Of a stretch of 64,000 bases of DNA, positions 46,437-57,800 are shown in pieces. The notes below the pieces were generated by a model. That model did not search any database. It worked only from the letters and a program-made list of their open reading frames with translations, and was not told the origin of the DNA. The stretch covers positions 8,063,904 to 8,127,903 of the forward strand of contig JASFXZ010000018.1 of NCBI GenBank assembly GCA_032209605.1, in the 5' to 3' direction. Position 1 is the stretch's first letter. Every line of letters begins with the position of its first letter. The position numbers and the translations under genes were made by a program. The DNA is from Mactromeris polynyma. Taxonomy: Eukaryota > Mollusca > Bivalvia > Venerida > Mactridae.

Positions 46437-46560
46437 ACAGCCCACAGTGATTGAGCCTCAAATGCCAGAAGGGGGAGGAGCGTAGGGGTGCGTAGTTAGA
46501 TGGCCGCCTGGGATCGTTTGTTCGAGTCCCATCCTTGATTGACCTAAACGCGCAAGCCAA
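46437..46560 (+). mobile_element. tRNA-related repeat, family C, copy 1
   Basis: Contains CCCACAGTGATTGAGCCTCA then AATGCCAGAAGGGGGAGGAG, a GTAGTTAGATGGCC stretch and box B-like GTTCGAGTCCCATCC (about 46520-46534). The first block recurs at 46852. The order (block, box A-like, box B-like) suggests a tRNA-derived SINE. Confidence 0.6.
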
Positions 46561-46739
46561 CATTGAACATATGCAGCGGTGCACTGATCATGGAGCATGA
46601 ATTAGACCCCTCATCTTAAACTCATATAATACATGTATCAGTATGCCCTAGTCCTTGCTCGAAAAAAATGGTGCTTTGTCTTTGTAAATTGTACTTCATG
46701 AAATCAAATTTGTTGTCTGCTTAAATTGTAATCTTTGTA

Positions 46740-46810
46740 GTGGTGTAGAGTTTGACAGCTGACTGGATAGTTCAGATGGGAGATGTGGGTTCGAGCCCCA
46801 CATCAGACAC
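46740..46810 (+). pseudogene. tRNA-like fragment with intact T-arm
   Basis: GGATAGTTCAGATGGGAGAT (box A-like) is followed by a perfect T-arm, GATGTGGGTTCGAGCCCCAC, at 46782-46801. The D-arm is poor and there is no acceptor-stem pairing around it, so this is not a functional tRNA. It is probably a SINE head lying between the two family C copies. Confidence 0.55.
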
Positions 46811-46851
46811 ACTTCTCCTTATTAATTAATAATGATGATGGACTCAGTGTT

Positions 46852-46975
46852 TGATGGCCCACAATGATTGATTGGGCCTCAAATGCCTGGAGGGAGATTA
46901 ATGTAGAAGTGTTGATTTAGACGGCCTCTCAGCACATGCTGTGTGAGGGCGATGTGGTTTCAAGCTCCAGATGGA
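46852..46975 (+). mobile_element. tRNA-related repeat, family C, copy 2
   Basis: GGCCCACAATGATTGATTGG, then GCCTCAAATGCC-GAGGG-AGA, a GATTTAGACGGCC stretch and a degraded box B (GTGGTTTCAAGCTCC). It is a diverged match to 46437-46560 in the same orientation, about 415 bp apart. Confidence 0.6.
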
Positions 46976-47188
46976 AGAAACTTTTGTTCTTAGTTTACCA
47001 TCTAATTCAATGCCAGTGGCAGTCATTCGGTTTTGCTGCTTGTGTTACATATTATGAACACGATCAATGTCATGTTCGCTGCGGTAGTGAGCATTTTTGT
47101 TAACACAAGAAATTTCCATTTTGAATAAACCTGTTGTCGGACCACACATATTATTTTTTACCATATATCAATGGTTTATTTTTTTCAG

Positions 47189-48035
47189 ATAAGACCATGT
47201 TCAATGGTGCTGCCTATAATGGGTCATTCTTTGTGATTTAACTGGACAGTTTTTGGACTAATCAGAAAGAAGGACTATGGTAACTTCTCCTGAGTGTGTC
47301 TGATACGACACTATGGCTTCGTGTATTGAGGAAACTATAGATGAATGTGTGCCGTCAACATCTGCAGGTGCAGATAATCTTGTGCCTAGCACAGATGATG
47401 AAATTGAGGGTGAATCATCTCTGACCCGGCGAGCAAGGTTTAATGAGCAACCAGTTGAGAAATCAGGCTGGATTGAAGTGTGCCAATCAGAACCTCAGAT
47501 TGTGACCTTCTCTGGTGTAGTAGCAAGAGGTCAATCTCAAGGTCAACAGGTCCAAGTTCAGCTGGAACTGACTGAAGATGAATACTCAAAACTAAATCAC
47601 AGCATTGAAACTGAATCTTCAGATAAAGGCTGTGTGTTTGGAAAAGCAGTGGGGCCACATATATTTTTAATGTCTATCTTTTTCATGCCATTTTCATTTA
47701 TTTCTTCATTTTTCATGTCATTGTATCTTGGAACATTAGCTTGGTATAATACTATAGTTTACTTCAGCGAAGAAAGAACAGTCTTCCATAAGCTACTCAT
47801 TTGTCCTATATTAATACTTACTTTTCCTTTCACTATTGGTATTTCTGCATTTTTTCTAGGTCTATATGGATGCATTATTCAATTATCATGGTTTCTTAAT
47901 CATTGGTGCCGTGAAGTACGAGACTTGGAGAAAGGCTTTTATGGGATGCTCTGCAATAAAATAGGGATTTCTCAATGTGCACCATATAATATTGTTATTT
48001 TAGATGAATGTGGAGAGATACAGATACATAGATAG
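47189..48035 (+). CDS. TMEM169: Transmembrane protein 169 (coding exon; CDS 47313-48035)
   Basis: The 240-residue protein has an acidic, disordered N-terminus (1-105) and two long hydrophobic segments at about 114-148 and 161-194. Between them is the family-typical loop GTLAWYNTIVYFSEERTVFH, and after them REVRDLEKGFYGMLCNKIG and CAPYNIVILDE. These match the conserved TMEM169 C-terminal half; vertebrate proteins are somewhat longer because of a longer N-terminus. Function in the literature is poorly defined. The ATG at 47313 follows a TTTTTTTCAG acceptor ending at 47188, so exon sequence probably starts at 47189 with 124 bases of 5' UTR and an unseen upstream noncoding exon. The coding part is in one exon. 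Confidence 0.88.
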
Positions 48036-51000
48036 GTCTTCATACAAATCATTTTTTTCAAAACCATTAATTTGATACATAGCATCTGTCTTGTTATCTC
48101 ATTTTATCAATTTTCAAAGTGCTAGTTCTAAAGTTATTGTACTTAACTCGAAATGTTAAACTGGTTGCTGTATTCCTCTTTTGCAAATCATATATAGGCA
48201 CAAAGTTTGAATCTGATATTTGTGAAAAATTCTGTAAACACTGGTTTTATTTCGCATATAATGAAAGATACCCCTTTGAACTGTCGCGCAGAAGTTATCT
48301 ATTGGTCCACAGTGACATCGTTGTAAAGAGTATTTAGAAAAGTATGGAAATTCGAACTTAGTTTAAACATTTTTACTAACACCCTGTATATGATTATGGA
48401 TGCATGATTGTAAGCTAGTTAAATTGACTGAGGTACTGAAAGGTTGTCAAGAAGTGAAAATTAAACGAGACTACCTGAGTGTAAATAGTGAAACAACTTG
48501 TTTGATATGCTATAGAGAATGTCACATGTATCTAAGTCTGTACATTGTATAAATTTCTTTAAAATGTTAAAAAAGGTATTGCATGAAAGCAAAACATGAA
48601 TGATTTAATCAATAACTATTTGTGATACATAGCAAGTCTACCAATGTGTTTTTGTATGTGTCGTATTTGTTCAAAGGTATGTTTTAAATAACTGGTTCTA
48701 TATAAGTATTGAGTGTCTGATTTTGCTAAGAAAAATTGGTCACAAAATTGTAATTCATATACTGGAAGCCTTATAATGGTTATTGAATAAGAGTTAACCA
48801 TGAGAAGTTTACTTTGTTTAAAAGTCTTTATTTGTTGAAGCATGCACTTGTATACAGTGTGTTGTCTCAGGTACAAGTTGGTACTAAATTTCACTGCACA
48901 TATATTTGTGTAACATTCCAGACTTGCTTATACCCGGTGAATCCCATATTGGCCTGAAATGTTCATTGTATGAATTAAAACCATTTTTCTGCGGTGGAAT
49001 ATATATACACTCACAGGTAACTGCATTGTGTACCACTGTCTAAGCTTTAAGCCCAATTTCTGTAAATGAATAGGATTCGCATCCATTTAACTGGTTAAGT
49101 AGTGTATGGTATGCTGTATAACTGTATAATGCACTTAGCAATGTTTTGTCCCATTGGGGTAGGGGGGGGGGGTACATTTGACTTGAGACAGAAGGTGATT
49201 CAAGAGGGGTGGGAATTTGAGCTGAATGATTCTGGGTTTATTCTGGAAATAGACTAAAGTCGGATTTTTAATAGATCCCAGAAGTGAATTAGACATCTCT
49301 GGAGGTTTAAGCAAAATGTTGTGCTCTATGGTTGGTATTCAGATTGTCAGCCTGCTGCAGTCCCCTGGGTTTGCCAAATATTGATAGGTCCGTAAAAAAT
49401 AAAATAAAACCAACTCGAGAAGTTGAAACATATTTTTTATATCTCTCCCATACACACCTGAAGAATAGAATTTGTCTCATTTTTCTTTGACATTTATTCA
49501 TATACATGTTAACCAGTATTTGTCTGTAAGCTTACCAGTATAGTGATGTGTTGTAATTTTGTATGAATTTTTGTTGTAAGTTGTGGTTAGTTATCATCAT
49601 CATTGTTACTGTATATTTTATGAAATGTTTTTGCTGAACCGGTTGTTTTAGAATTAATACTGAATTGATAAAACATTTTTGTTTGTACAAATGTATTAAC
49701 TATAAAGTAAGGAATAGAATGGTGCATTTACTGGTCACATAAACATTTAAGTCCATGCATTTTTTATCATATATTGATTAGTTTGTAGTAATGACAAGTA
49801 TGATCAAAATGCCTGTAAGAGTAATCACATTCAAGCTATAACAACACCTTAAAGTAGTGCCTTGATTAGTGTACAATCTTCTTGTTGTCTTGGAAATTAG
49901 AGAAGCCTTATAGCTAAATCATTGTGTGTACTTCAGTTGTAAGATTTCTGACATCCTGTCAGCAGATAAAGCAAATGAATCACATAGTGAGTTTGGACCA
50001 AACTGTAGGAGTGCTGTTTTATCTAAATGGATTTGCAATTGTTTTGCGCCTAACCATAAATATGCAAGTAGAATACATGTAAACATTCTGTAATTGATGT
50101 ATGGTTTATGATATGTCAACTTATCAAAGCTAACTTATTTGTCAACTTTGTTGCTTAAATGTGTTACACATTTTTAACTTCTAATCTGATTTAACACTTT
50201 GAAAAAGTGTAAGAGAATCAAAATGATCATGTAACACCTTATAAATGTTGTTTTTTGTATGTATATAATGCACATAATTGCTGCACCTGTATAGTTTGTG
50301 ATATCCTTAAATTTTAATTTCATTGGTGCTTTTAGTAAATACTTTTCCTTTTTATATATTTTTTGCAAATTTATTGATATGCATTGCAGTTTATATTCTG
50401 CGTGTAATGTTTCTGTGTTGTGAATTTTGCAACAAAATGTTTAGTCATGCCTAGTTCTTGTATATTTTAAAATATTTTTTGTACATTCTAGTCTCAATAT
50501 GGTGTTTTTATAAATGTTCAGTGTATTTTTATGAATTAATAGTCAAATAGATTGTTAGGTTTTTTGGAAATTTCACATGCAAACAAATGTATTCGGGTAC
50601 ACATTGTATATTATATGCATTGAAAAACCCGAGTTCCTCTAAGAGGAAGACAGTTCATCCTGTAGACACAAAAATATGGTAGATCTAACCTGTTTTGTAT
50701 TTGATGCTCATATTTATGATTGTAAACAATGTATGAAACCAACGAAGTAAGGTCATGTACTGTTCACAACTTGTTTTGAAAACAAGACAGACATTTTACA
50801 ATAACTTAGTACAAAAATGTATGAAATTGTTGTAATTTTCGTAGCATTTACTGTGTACTTGATCTTGTCACTAACTTGAATCTTTAAGGCTTGAAAAACT
50901 CAACTGCTCATCATTTCCACATGCCCCCTAATTTTTATGCTGCCTCCACATTTCTTTTGTATGAAAAAGTACTTCTTAAGCATCGGAGACACACATTTTA

Positions 51001-51284
51001 AATTTCAAGGCATAACAAATGCTAATCAAGCAATTTATTTATGATGGCCAAACATTTATTTATATTGACGCCACATGTTTTTAAAAAAATGTTATTGCAA
51101 CATTCGATCCGCAAGTTAGTAAGGTTTGTACTTTTAAATCCGGCTCCAAACATTCATGTAATGTTAACAGTGTTGGCTCAGTTTTTCATATTTTGTTAAG
51201 AAATCTATGTGATTTACCTAATTCATAATGTGACTGTAACCAAACATGCAAGGATAAAATCATATTATAGCAGTGAACTGTGTA
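48036..51284 (+). other. Probable long 3' UTR of TMEM169
   Basis: From the stop codon to about 51.65 kb the plus strand is persistently T-rich with many TTTT and TTGT words, unlike the more balanced intergenic DNA to the left. No other gene signal is present. This supports one long 3' UTR, though an earlier end (ATTAAA near 48976) is possible. A G run interrupts it at 49163-49172. Confidence 0.5.
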
Positions 51285-51400
51285 TAGGCTGGCATCGTGG
51301 TTGTTGGATAAAAGGTCCGATTTTTTATCTGAAAGTCAGGAATTTGAATTCCCCCTTGGCGAGGTTGAACCAAAAACTGCACAATACCTGAATTAGGTGT
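51285..51400 (+). mobile_element. tRNA-derived SINE-like fragment
   Basis: GGCTGGCATCGTGGTTGTTGG (box A-like) is followed by a box B-like GGAATTTGAATTCCCC at 51339-51354 and the linker TTGGCGAGGTTGAACC. The box spacing fits a tRNA-like promoter. No second copy in the window. Confidence 0.5.
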
Positions 51401-51644
51401 GAGTAATGGTTTGTAACAGTAGACCAAGAAAGCAGTTATCAACCTTGATTTAGTAATGTGTTCTAAAATTGTTACACAATTTATGTAAAATTAGTAAGTT
51501 TAAACTAAGAATGTATATTGATGTTCACGTTTATTGTTGTAATGTATTGTGTTGGTGATAGTATGCCTTTTGTACTATTGCTTGTCTTATTTTTACTTTA
51601 TATAGCTATTGTTGTGAACCCTTTTTATATAATTATGTATGGTG

Positions 51645-51650
51645 AATAAA
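51645..51650 (+). terminator. Candidate TMEM169 polyadenylation signal
   Basis: AATAAA follows the long T-rich stretch, and strand composition changes soon after. Position inferred from sequence only. Confidence 0.45.
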
Positions 51651-51656
51651 TGACAT

Positions 51657-52954
51657 AACTTGCCAACTTTAATTAACTTCTTGTTTAGTTTTATCTTTGG
51701 AAAAATCAGTTTTGCAATATTTAAAGAGACCTGTAGGATTAAAATTATAAGTACAAGTATATGATCTAAGAAATAAATTTATGTAGCAGTGAAACATTCC
51801 AATAACCATTCAAGACAGAGGGTTGGTTTTCCCCAACTTTTTGGTTGTTGCACTAAGTACCAGCTGTCATTTTTATAAGTATTAGTGATGAGTAGGCAGA
51901 TCAGAGACCCCTCTACTCACATTGTGTTAAGGTACAAGACTAGACAATACAATGGTTAGCATAAGTCAAGTACTTACAGCCAAGGTTATGTTTTTGTTCA
52001 GTAATGACTCCTTGTGTGGATTAACATAATTTCCTTTTTAGTGAATCTTGAATATTTCCCTGCAAAAACTCTCATTGTCAGTTAGTGATCTTCGGTAGTT
52101 GAACATGAGACAAAAAAGTTAAATATCTGTTGTTGGAGTAGTTAAGTTCCTTCCAACGTGAGGCAAAATATCAAATGAAGATCTTTGCTTTCACAGACAT
52201 TTAATTAATCAAGAAGTTGGTCTACATATTCAAGTTATGAACCACACAACACTGCAAATTCATGGAACATGACACTTAACATTACTCTGAAGCTATTAAA
52301 TCATTCCACCTTGACATATGGTCAAATGTAAATGTAAGAAGTATAGCATGTGTTTCTTAGAATTCACATGTATAAAAAGTTCCTTTCAATTCTACCCAAT
52401 CGGCAGCATGCCACCTTGACAACATACCACCACAGCTGTAATTAGAGACAACTTCTTGTTGATGATATTGAAAGGGTTGTTTAACATACACGTATGAATA
52501 CAAATGTTGTTATAACCTTATGAAATATTTGTAGTCTGTAAACCGGTAACTGAAGTGCGCACAAACTTGTGTCTGCAGCTAAAGATACAATCTAACAGAT
52601 TTAAATAGGCGTAAATTCAGGTTAATGTCAGAACATGATGACATTTTGACGGAAGTAAGTACCTCCCGTTTGCATGTTACTACAAGGTCCCTGTTCATAG
52701 TAGCTCTTTCATAATGAAAGTGCCCCATAAATCTCATTATTGTGTAATATTGAAAGCTGTATTTTTGGCTATCACATGAATTTATTACCAACAAAGATTT
52801 TCTAAAAAACATATACCTGACCATGTAAAATATTTCTTCTATTTATCATGAATTTAAATTGTAAGGGATGAAAAACAATGATTGCATTGATGATATAGTC
52901 GGCTAACCTTTTAGCAAACGAGTAAACAGTTTAAAGGAATAACAAAAGAGATTT
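51657..52954. other. Spacer between convergent TMEM169 and RSU1 3' ends
   Basis: No gene seen. The T-rich bias of the plus strand fades here and an A-rich bias (T-rich on minus) takes over after ~52.9 kb, consistent with two convergent 3' UTRs meeting around this segment. Confidence 0.45.
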
Positions 52955-52970
52955 TTAAAGTTATGTGTAT

Positions 52971-52976
52971 TTTATT
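52971..52976 (-). terminator. Candidate RSU1 polyadenylation signal
   Basis: TTTATT on plus is AATAAA on minus. It lies at the left edge of the A-rich (plus) segment that begins after the RSU1 stop codon, implying a ~1.9-kb 3' UTR. Several other TTTATT words exist to the right, so an earlier end is possible. Confidence 0.4.
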
Positions 52977-54873
52977 ATGAAATATTATCTATCAACATTT
53001 AAAAACAAAGCACTAACATAATAAATATCTACACAAGCCAAGTATATATGATTATAATACAATATAAAAAATCAACATGAACATTTACAGTATGTTATAC
53101 TTCACAGTCTGGAGAAATGACAGGTTACTATTAACAACTAATATTGCTAAGGATACAATAATTAAATTGATTGTTAACATGTATGAAATGCTAACCAGGG
53201 AAAAGTTTTGCTTTTACTTATTTTTCTCTCAATTTTCAAATGAACATCCAATGTACATATATAACTAGTTTCACCGTGTACATGGTTTTGCAGGTACTGG
53301 TGTGAACTTTGAAGAGTAAGGAAATATTTCATGTATATAATTAATGAAGCTAGTTATATACAAATAAAATGTATGTATATGCAAAAATTTAAAAAAAGTA
53401 TTTACCATAATATAATAACAATAATACAATTACACAAACAAAAGGCTTAAAAACAGGGTCGTTCGACAACATGACCAACTTAATCAAATGATTAATAAGA
53501 AATCTGAAAAACTGCTCCTGACCTGATATCATAGCCTTTTAATGGATAAAGTCCTACCTTCCATATTTCTGTACTTTATGGCATTGATTAATAAACAACC
53601 CTGTTTTGCAAGCCAAGTAGCACCAATTCTATCTGAACACATGTCCTTGTATTGTTACAGACAAGTAACGGGAACATGACTGCTCACTTTAAAATGTCTA
53701 ACTGAAAAATGACCTTGGATTGCACGCATGAAAATTTTAATACCATTCACAGGTATATTATGTTACTGCAAGTGTTTGTTACTAGAGATACATATATAAC
53801 AATAAATATGCAAATATAGAAAAGCAATGCTTAATCTAGTAATAATACATGTATAGCCTTGATTAAGTATTATAAATGGCAGAAAAGTGAAGAAACTAGG
53901 ATATGAGATTCAATATTAAGAGGTTGTATATGATCAAGATGTAAACATACAAAAACATCATAATTTGTACACATTTAATCCAGAAAAGCAACAGCATGGC
54001 AAATGTTGTTCTTTTAGTCAGATAATCAAAATTAACAACATATTGTTCCCCAAAAGTTGCTGGCAAGTGTGTTTTATAAAATGACTCAATTCTGGATAAT
54101 GTCAAACTAAGGCCACAAAAGAATACTGGTATAAATACTTGTACTAGAAGCTGGACACCAAGAACCAGATATATACCTCACATGTAAAAACAGCCAATAA
54201 GATATTACCAATACACCAGAGCTATGTTTTACATGAAGGTTAATATAAAACTCCAATAAACTGGAATACTTGTTTGAAAAAATACTGGCCACACCCAGAA
54301 GAATATGATGACAGCCCAGCATGCCCTCATATTCTCATTTCAGTGAAATGGAAAAGGCACATGAAAGAAATATATCACATGATGTCAATAATAGTTCATA
54401 TAACATTGCTGCAGAAAATATCAAGATGTCAATGCGAAACTTTTGTAATTGCTTCCATACCAAAGAGATGCAATAGCTTTAGGCCAAAACCTTGATATGC
54501 AATATTAAAAGAACATTATAACATGCTTAACACGCATCTGTAACATACTAAAGAGGTAAAAGCATACCGGTAAGTTCTATCCTATAACCCACTTTAATCA
54601 ACTTTGATAGTATTTTCTTTAAATCCTGACAAAAATGCCATTATCAACTAAATACACAGATCCAAATGTAAAAATAAAAAAAATGCATTGCTTTGCTTTT
54701 TCATATTCATTTAGCCTTGATCAATGTAAATTTAACACTATTTTTATATAATTAATATCCAAGCAATGATAATGAATAATTGAACACATATAAGTTGTAT
54801 AAATCTTGAAGAAATATTGGCACATTATCTCACGTTTGGACTGAGTCACTTGAACTAGATCAAGTAATGATTT

Positions 54874-57800
54874 TTATCCCACGCGACTCATTTTCTTGGA
54901 TTTATCGACAGTTTTCGGAGGTGGGGGAGCATCAGCAGCCATATGACGTCCATACAAGCTGAAAAAATGTTTAACACTTCATACAAGTGAAAAAAAATCA
55001 ATGGAATACTTCAATGAAACATATATATATATAAATAAATATATAATATGAAAATGACAGAATGGAAGGTAAGATAAAAAGGTTTATATTCATTCAGTTT
55101 GTTCACATTAATAATAAAAAAATGACTGTCAAGTAAATAAAATGTCAAAGTAGAAAGCAGATAAATATCTTCAAATTCTAAAACTTGCCGCAAATAGCAC
55201 TTCTAAGTGTAGGAATACATATAGCAAATGCCGTTTTATATGCATCTAGTACCGTATTTTTAATATATTCTGTATAAAGGATATTTTGAGTTAGAAATTT
55301 TACAAATCTGCATTATCAGATGTCATGTCTGCCAACTGTCAAAATGAGTATCTTCATAGTACATGTATCTACATGTCATGAAATCACTTATCTCCAAAAA
55401 CAGCATGAATTTACCCTATTCACAACAAGTAGCACATAAAGACCAATGGTGCAATATCTTCGAAAGGTGTATAATTCAAACTTTAAGCTGTGAGTGTGTT
55501 ACATAGTCTATGTAAAAATAATGTAATTATGTCTACATTCCTTGGACATTTTTACATAACATTTGCTATGTTGACATACTGATTAATATCTATGTTAGAT
55601 ATTGATGAAATTGCACACAGTGACAGTCTGTTGATGTTTCTTTGATATTTCTACATGTTATTCTAAAGATGAGAATCAAAGCAACAGCTGCACAATGTCT
55701 ATGTAAATATAAACTACTGTGAACAAGGAAATTTATGCTAGTTGATATTTTCCTGACTTCCTTGAAAACGCGAAATTCGCAAACATTTCCATGTCACATA
55801 TTTTATCATTTATACAGTTCATGTAGTACTTCACAGAGTTCTGTTGTTTAGTAACCTGGCAACTAATAATAATAATTACTATAATTCTTAGCTTTTTAAA
55901 GTGATTAAACCATTGTTTTTGATGCAAAGGTTAAATGAATTGAAATAAAAAAAAGCATATAACTAAAATACCATTCATTAAAGAAATACCAATGGATGGA
56001 TTAGTTTAACTTTGTTTGATTCATCAACATTTGTGAACAAATTAGGCAACAATAATAACAGTAGTCGTCTTTCCATGGACCAAATAGACTAGGAAGGATT
56101 ACTGGTGCGTATGGCATAAACACACAACTTCAGATTTAAACAAACCAAATATTTTGCACCACAAAAATGAAATTGTTACGTGAATATTTAATAATCTATG
56201 ACCTTTTCAAGAACATTACTTAAAACATTCATGATGAAATTAAATTTTATCAAGAAATATTTCTTACAATTGTGATTAAAAGGCATTATATTGACTGTCT
56301 TTAGATGACTGTATATTCACTTTAAACACAGAGGTGATGAAGCCTTTCCTATATTGTTAATTTCAATACAGATTAATTGCAGCAACCTTTGATCTACCAC
56401 AGGTTTGTTTATCATGTCTAGCAAAACATATTCATAGTATTACTTACAATTTGTAAGTCTCAGATCTAATGTAATCGAACACATGTGACACACCCACTTG
56501 ATATTGATCAGCTATTGGTGTAACCCAAGGATTGTTCTCACCACGAAACACCTGTCTAGAGCCAACTAAATCCAAATTACCTATGAAAGATGATTACATA
56601 TTTGTATTGTACGTACACTCCAATATATACATTTGTATTTATCATAATGCAAACAAATATTGAGACTTAACCACTTATTAGACTTATTTACTTTACACTA
56701 ATTAGACTATACAAGTACAAGTTGAACAGGAAAAAATGGCTAAAAAGCAGCACATAAACAGTATTTGATTTTAATACTGATCCAACAGCATGTAGTTTAA
56801 TGCCAAGTAAAACCTTAATATTTAGGTTAAATAAAGTGGTATAGTGAACATGGGCTAGAGAATTATGTTCTTAATTTTGAGACGGTCTTTAGGTGAGGTT
56901 CACCAAACAAAACATAATGAAAATAAATCTAGAATCTTAACTAAATCAATAAAAGTATTCACCAATTTCAGGAGGCAGTACAGACAGTCTGTTGCCCTGG
57001 ATATGTAGCTCTCTAAGTCGTTGAAGGTCACCAATTTCCTTAGGTATAGCAATCAGGTCATTCTCTCGAAGTACCAACTGAAATTTTAAGAAACAAGATG
57101 TGTCACAAGTAAAAATATTGTTAAAAGCAATGTATACTGGGTATATACATCTTCAATGAAGAAGTAACAAGTCTTTTAACTGACCATATACATCTTTAAC
57201 AAATTCGTGGTACCACCAGAAACAAGCAATTCCTCAGTGGCATAAAACCATTGTATCTAATGGAAAAGTTAAGAGCACAATGGTCAATATTAAGGGGAAT
57301 TTTTACACCAACTTGGTACTGAGAAACTGCATAATAGGTCACTTGTCTTGATTTTATACCCCAAAATTTTATAAAGGTATGTGCTAATAAGTTATTCACT
57401 TACAATTTGCAAATTTTTAAATTTTCCGATTTCTGGGGGAATAATCTCAAAATCATTATCTCCAAGATATAAAGCACGAAGTGAATCTGAAATAGGTAAA
57501 AACTGATATGAACATATAATGTATGAACAAGCAATTTGATTACAATTTCCATACAAAGCAACCTATAGCATTAATGGACAACAGGTTGTACTCAAGTCTT
57601 ACAGTGTTATGTGCAATTGTAGATTACATATTTTTATTCCATCCAATAAAAGGGAGTTCACTTCCATACAAGCAGTCAGTTGTTGACATTTTACTGCATT
57701 TATCATAACAAAAAGATATAATGGAAACTGTAGTCAGGTAACATAATGTTGTATTTCAGAATTGTTTTTGTGCAGTATGTAATGCAGTAGCAGTCTAGCA

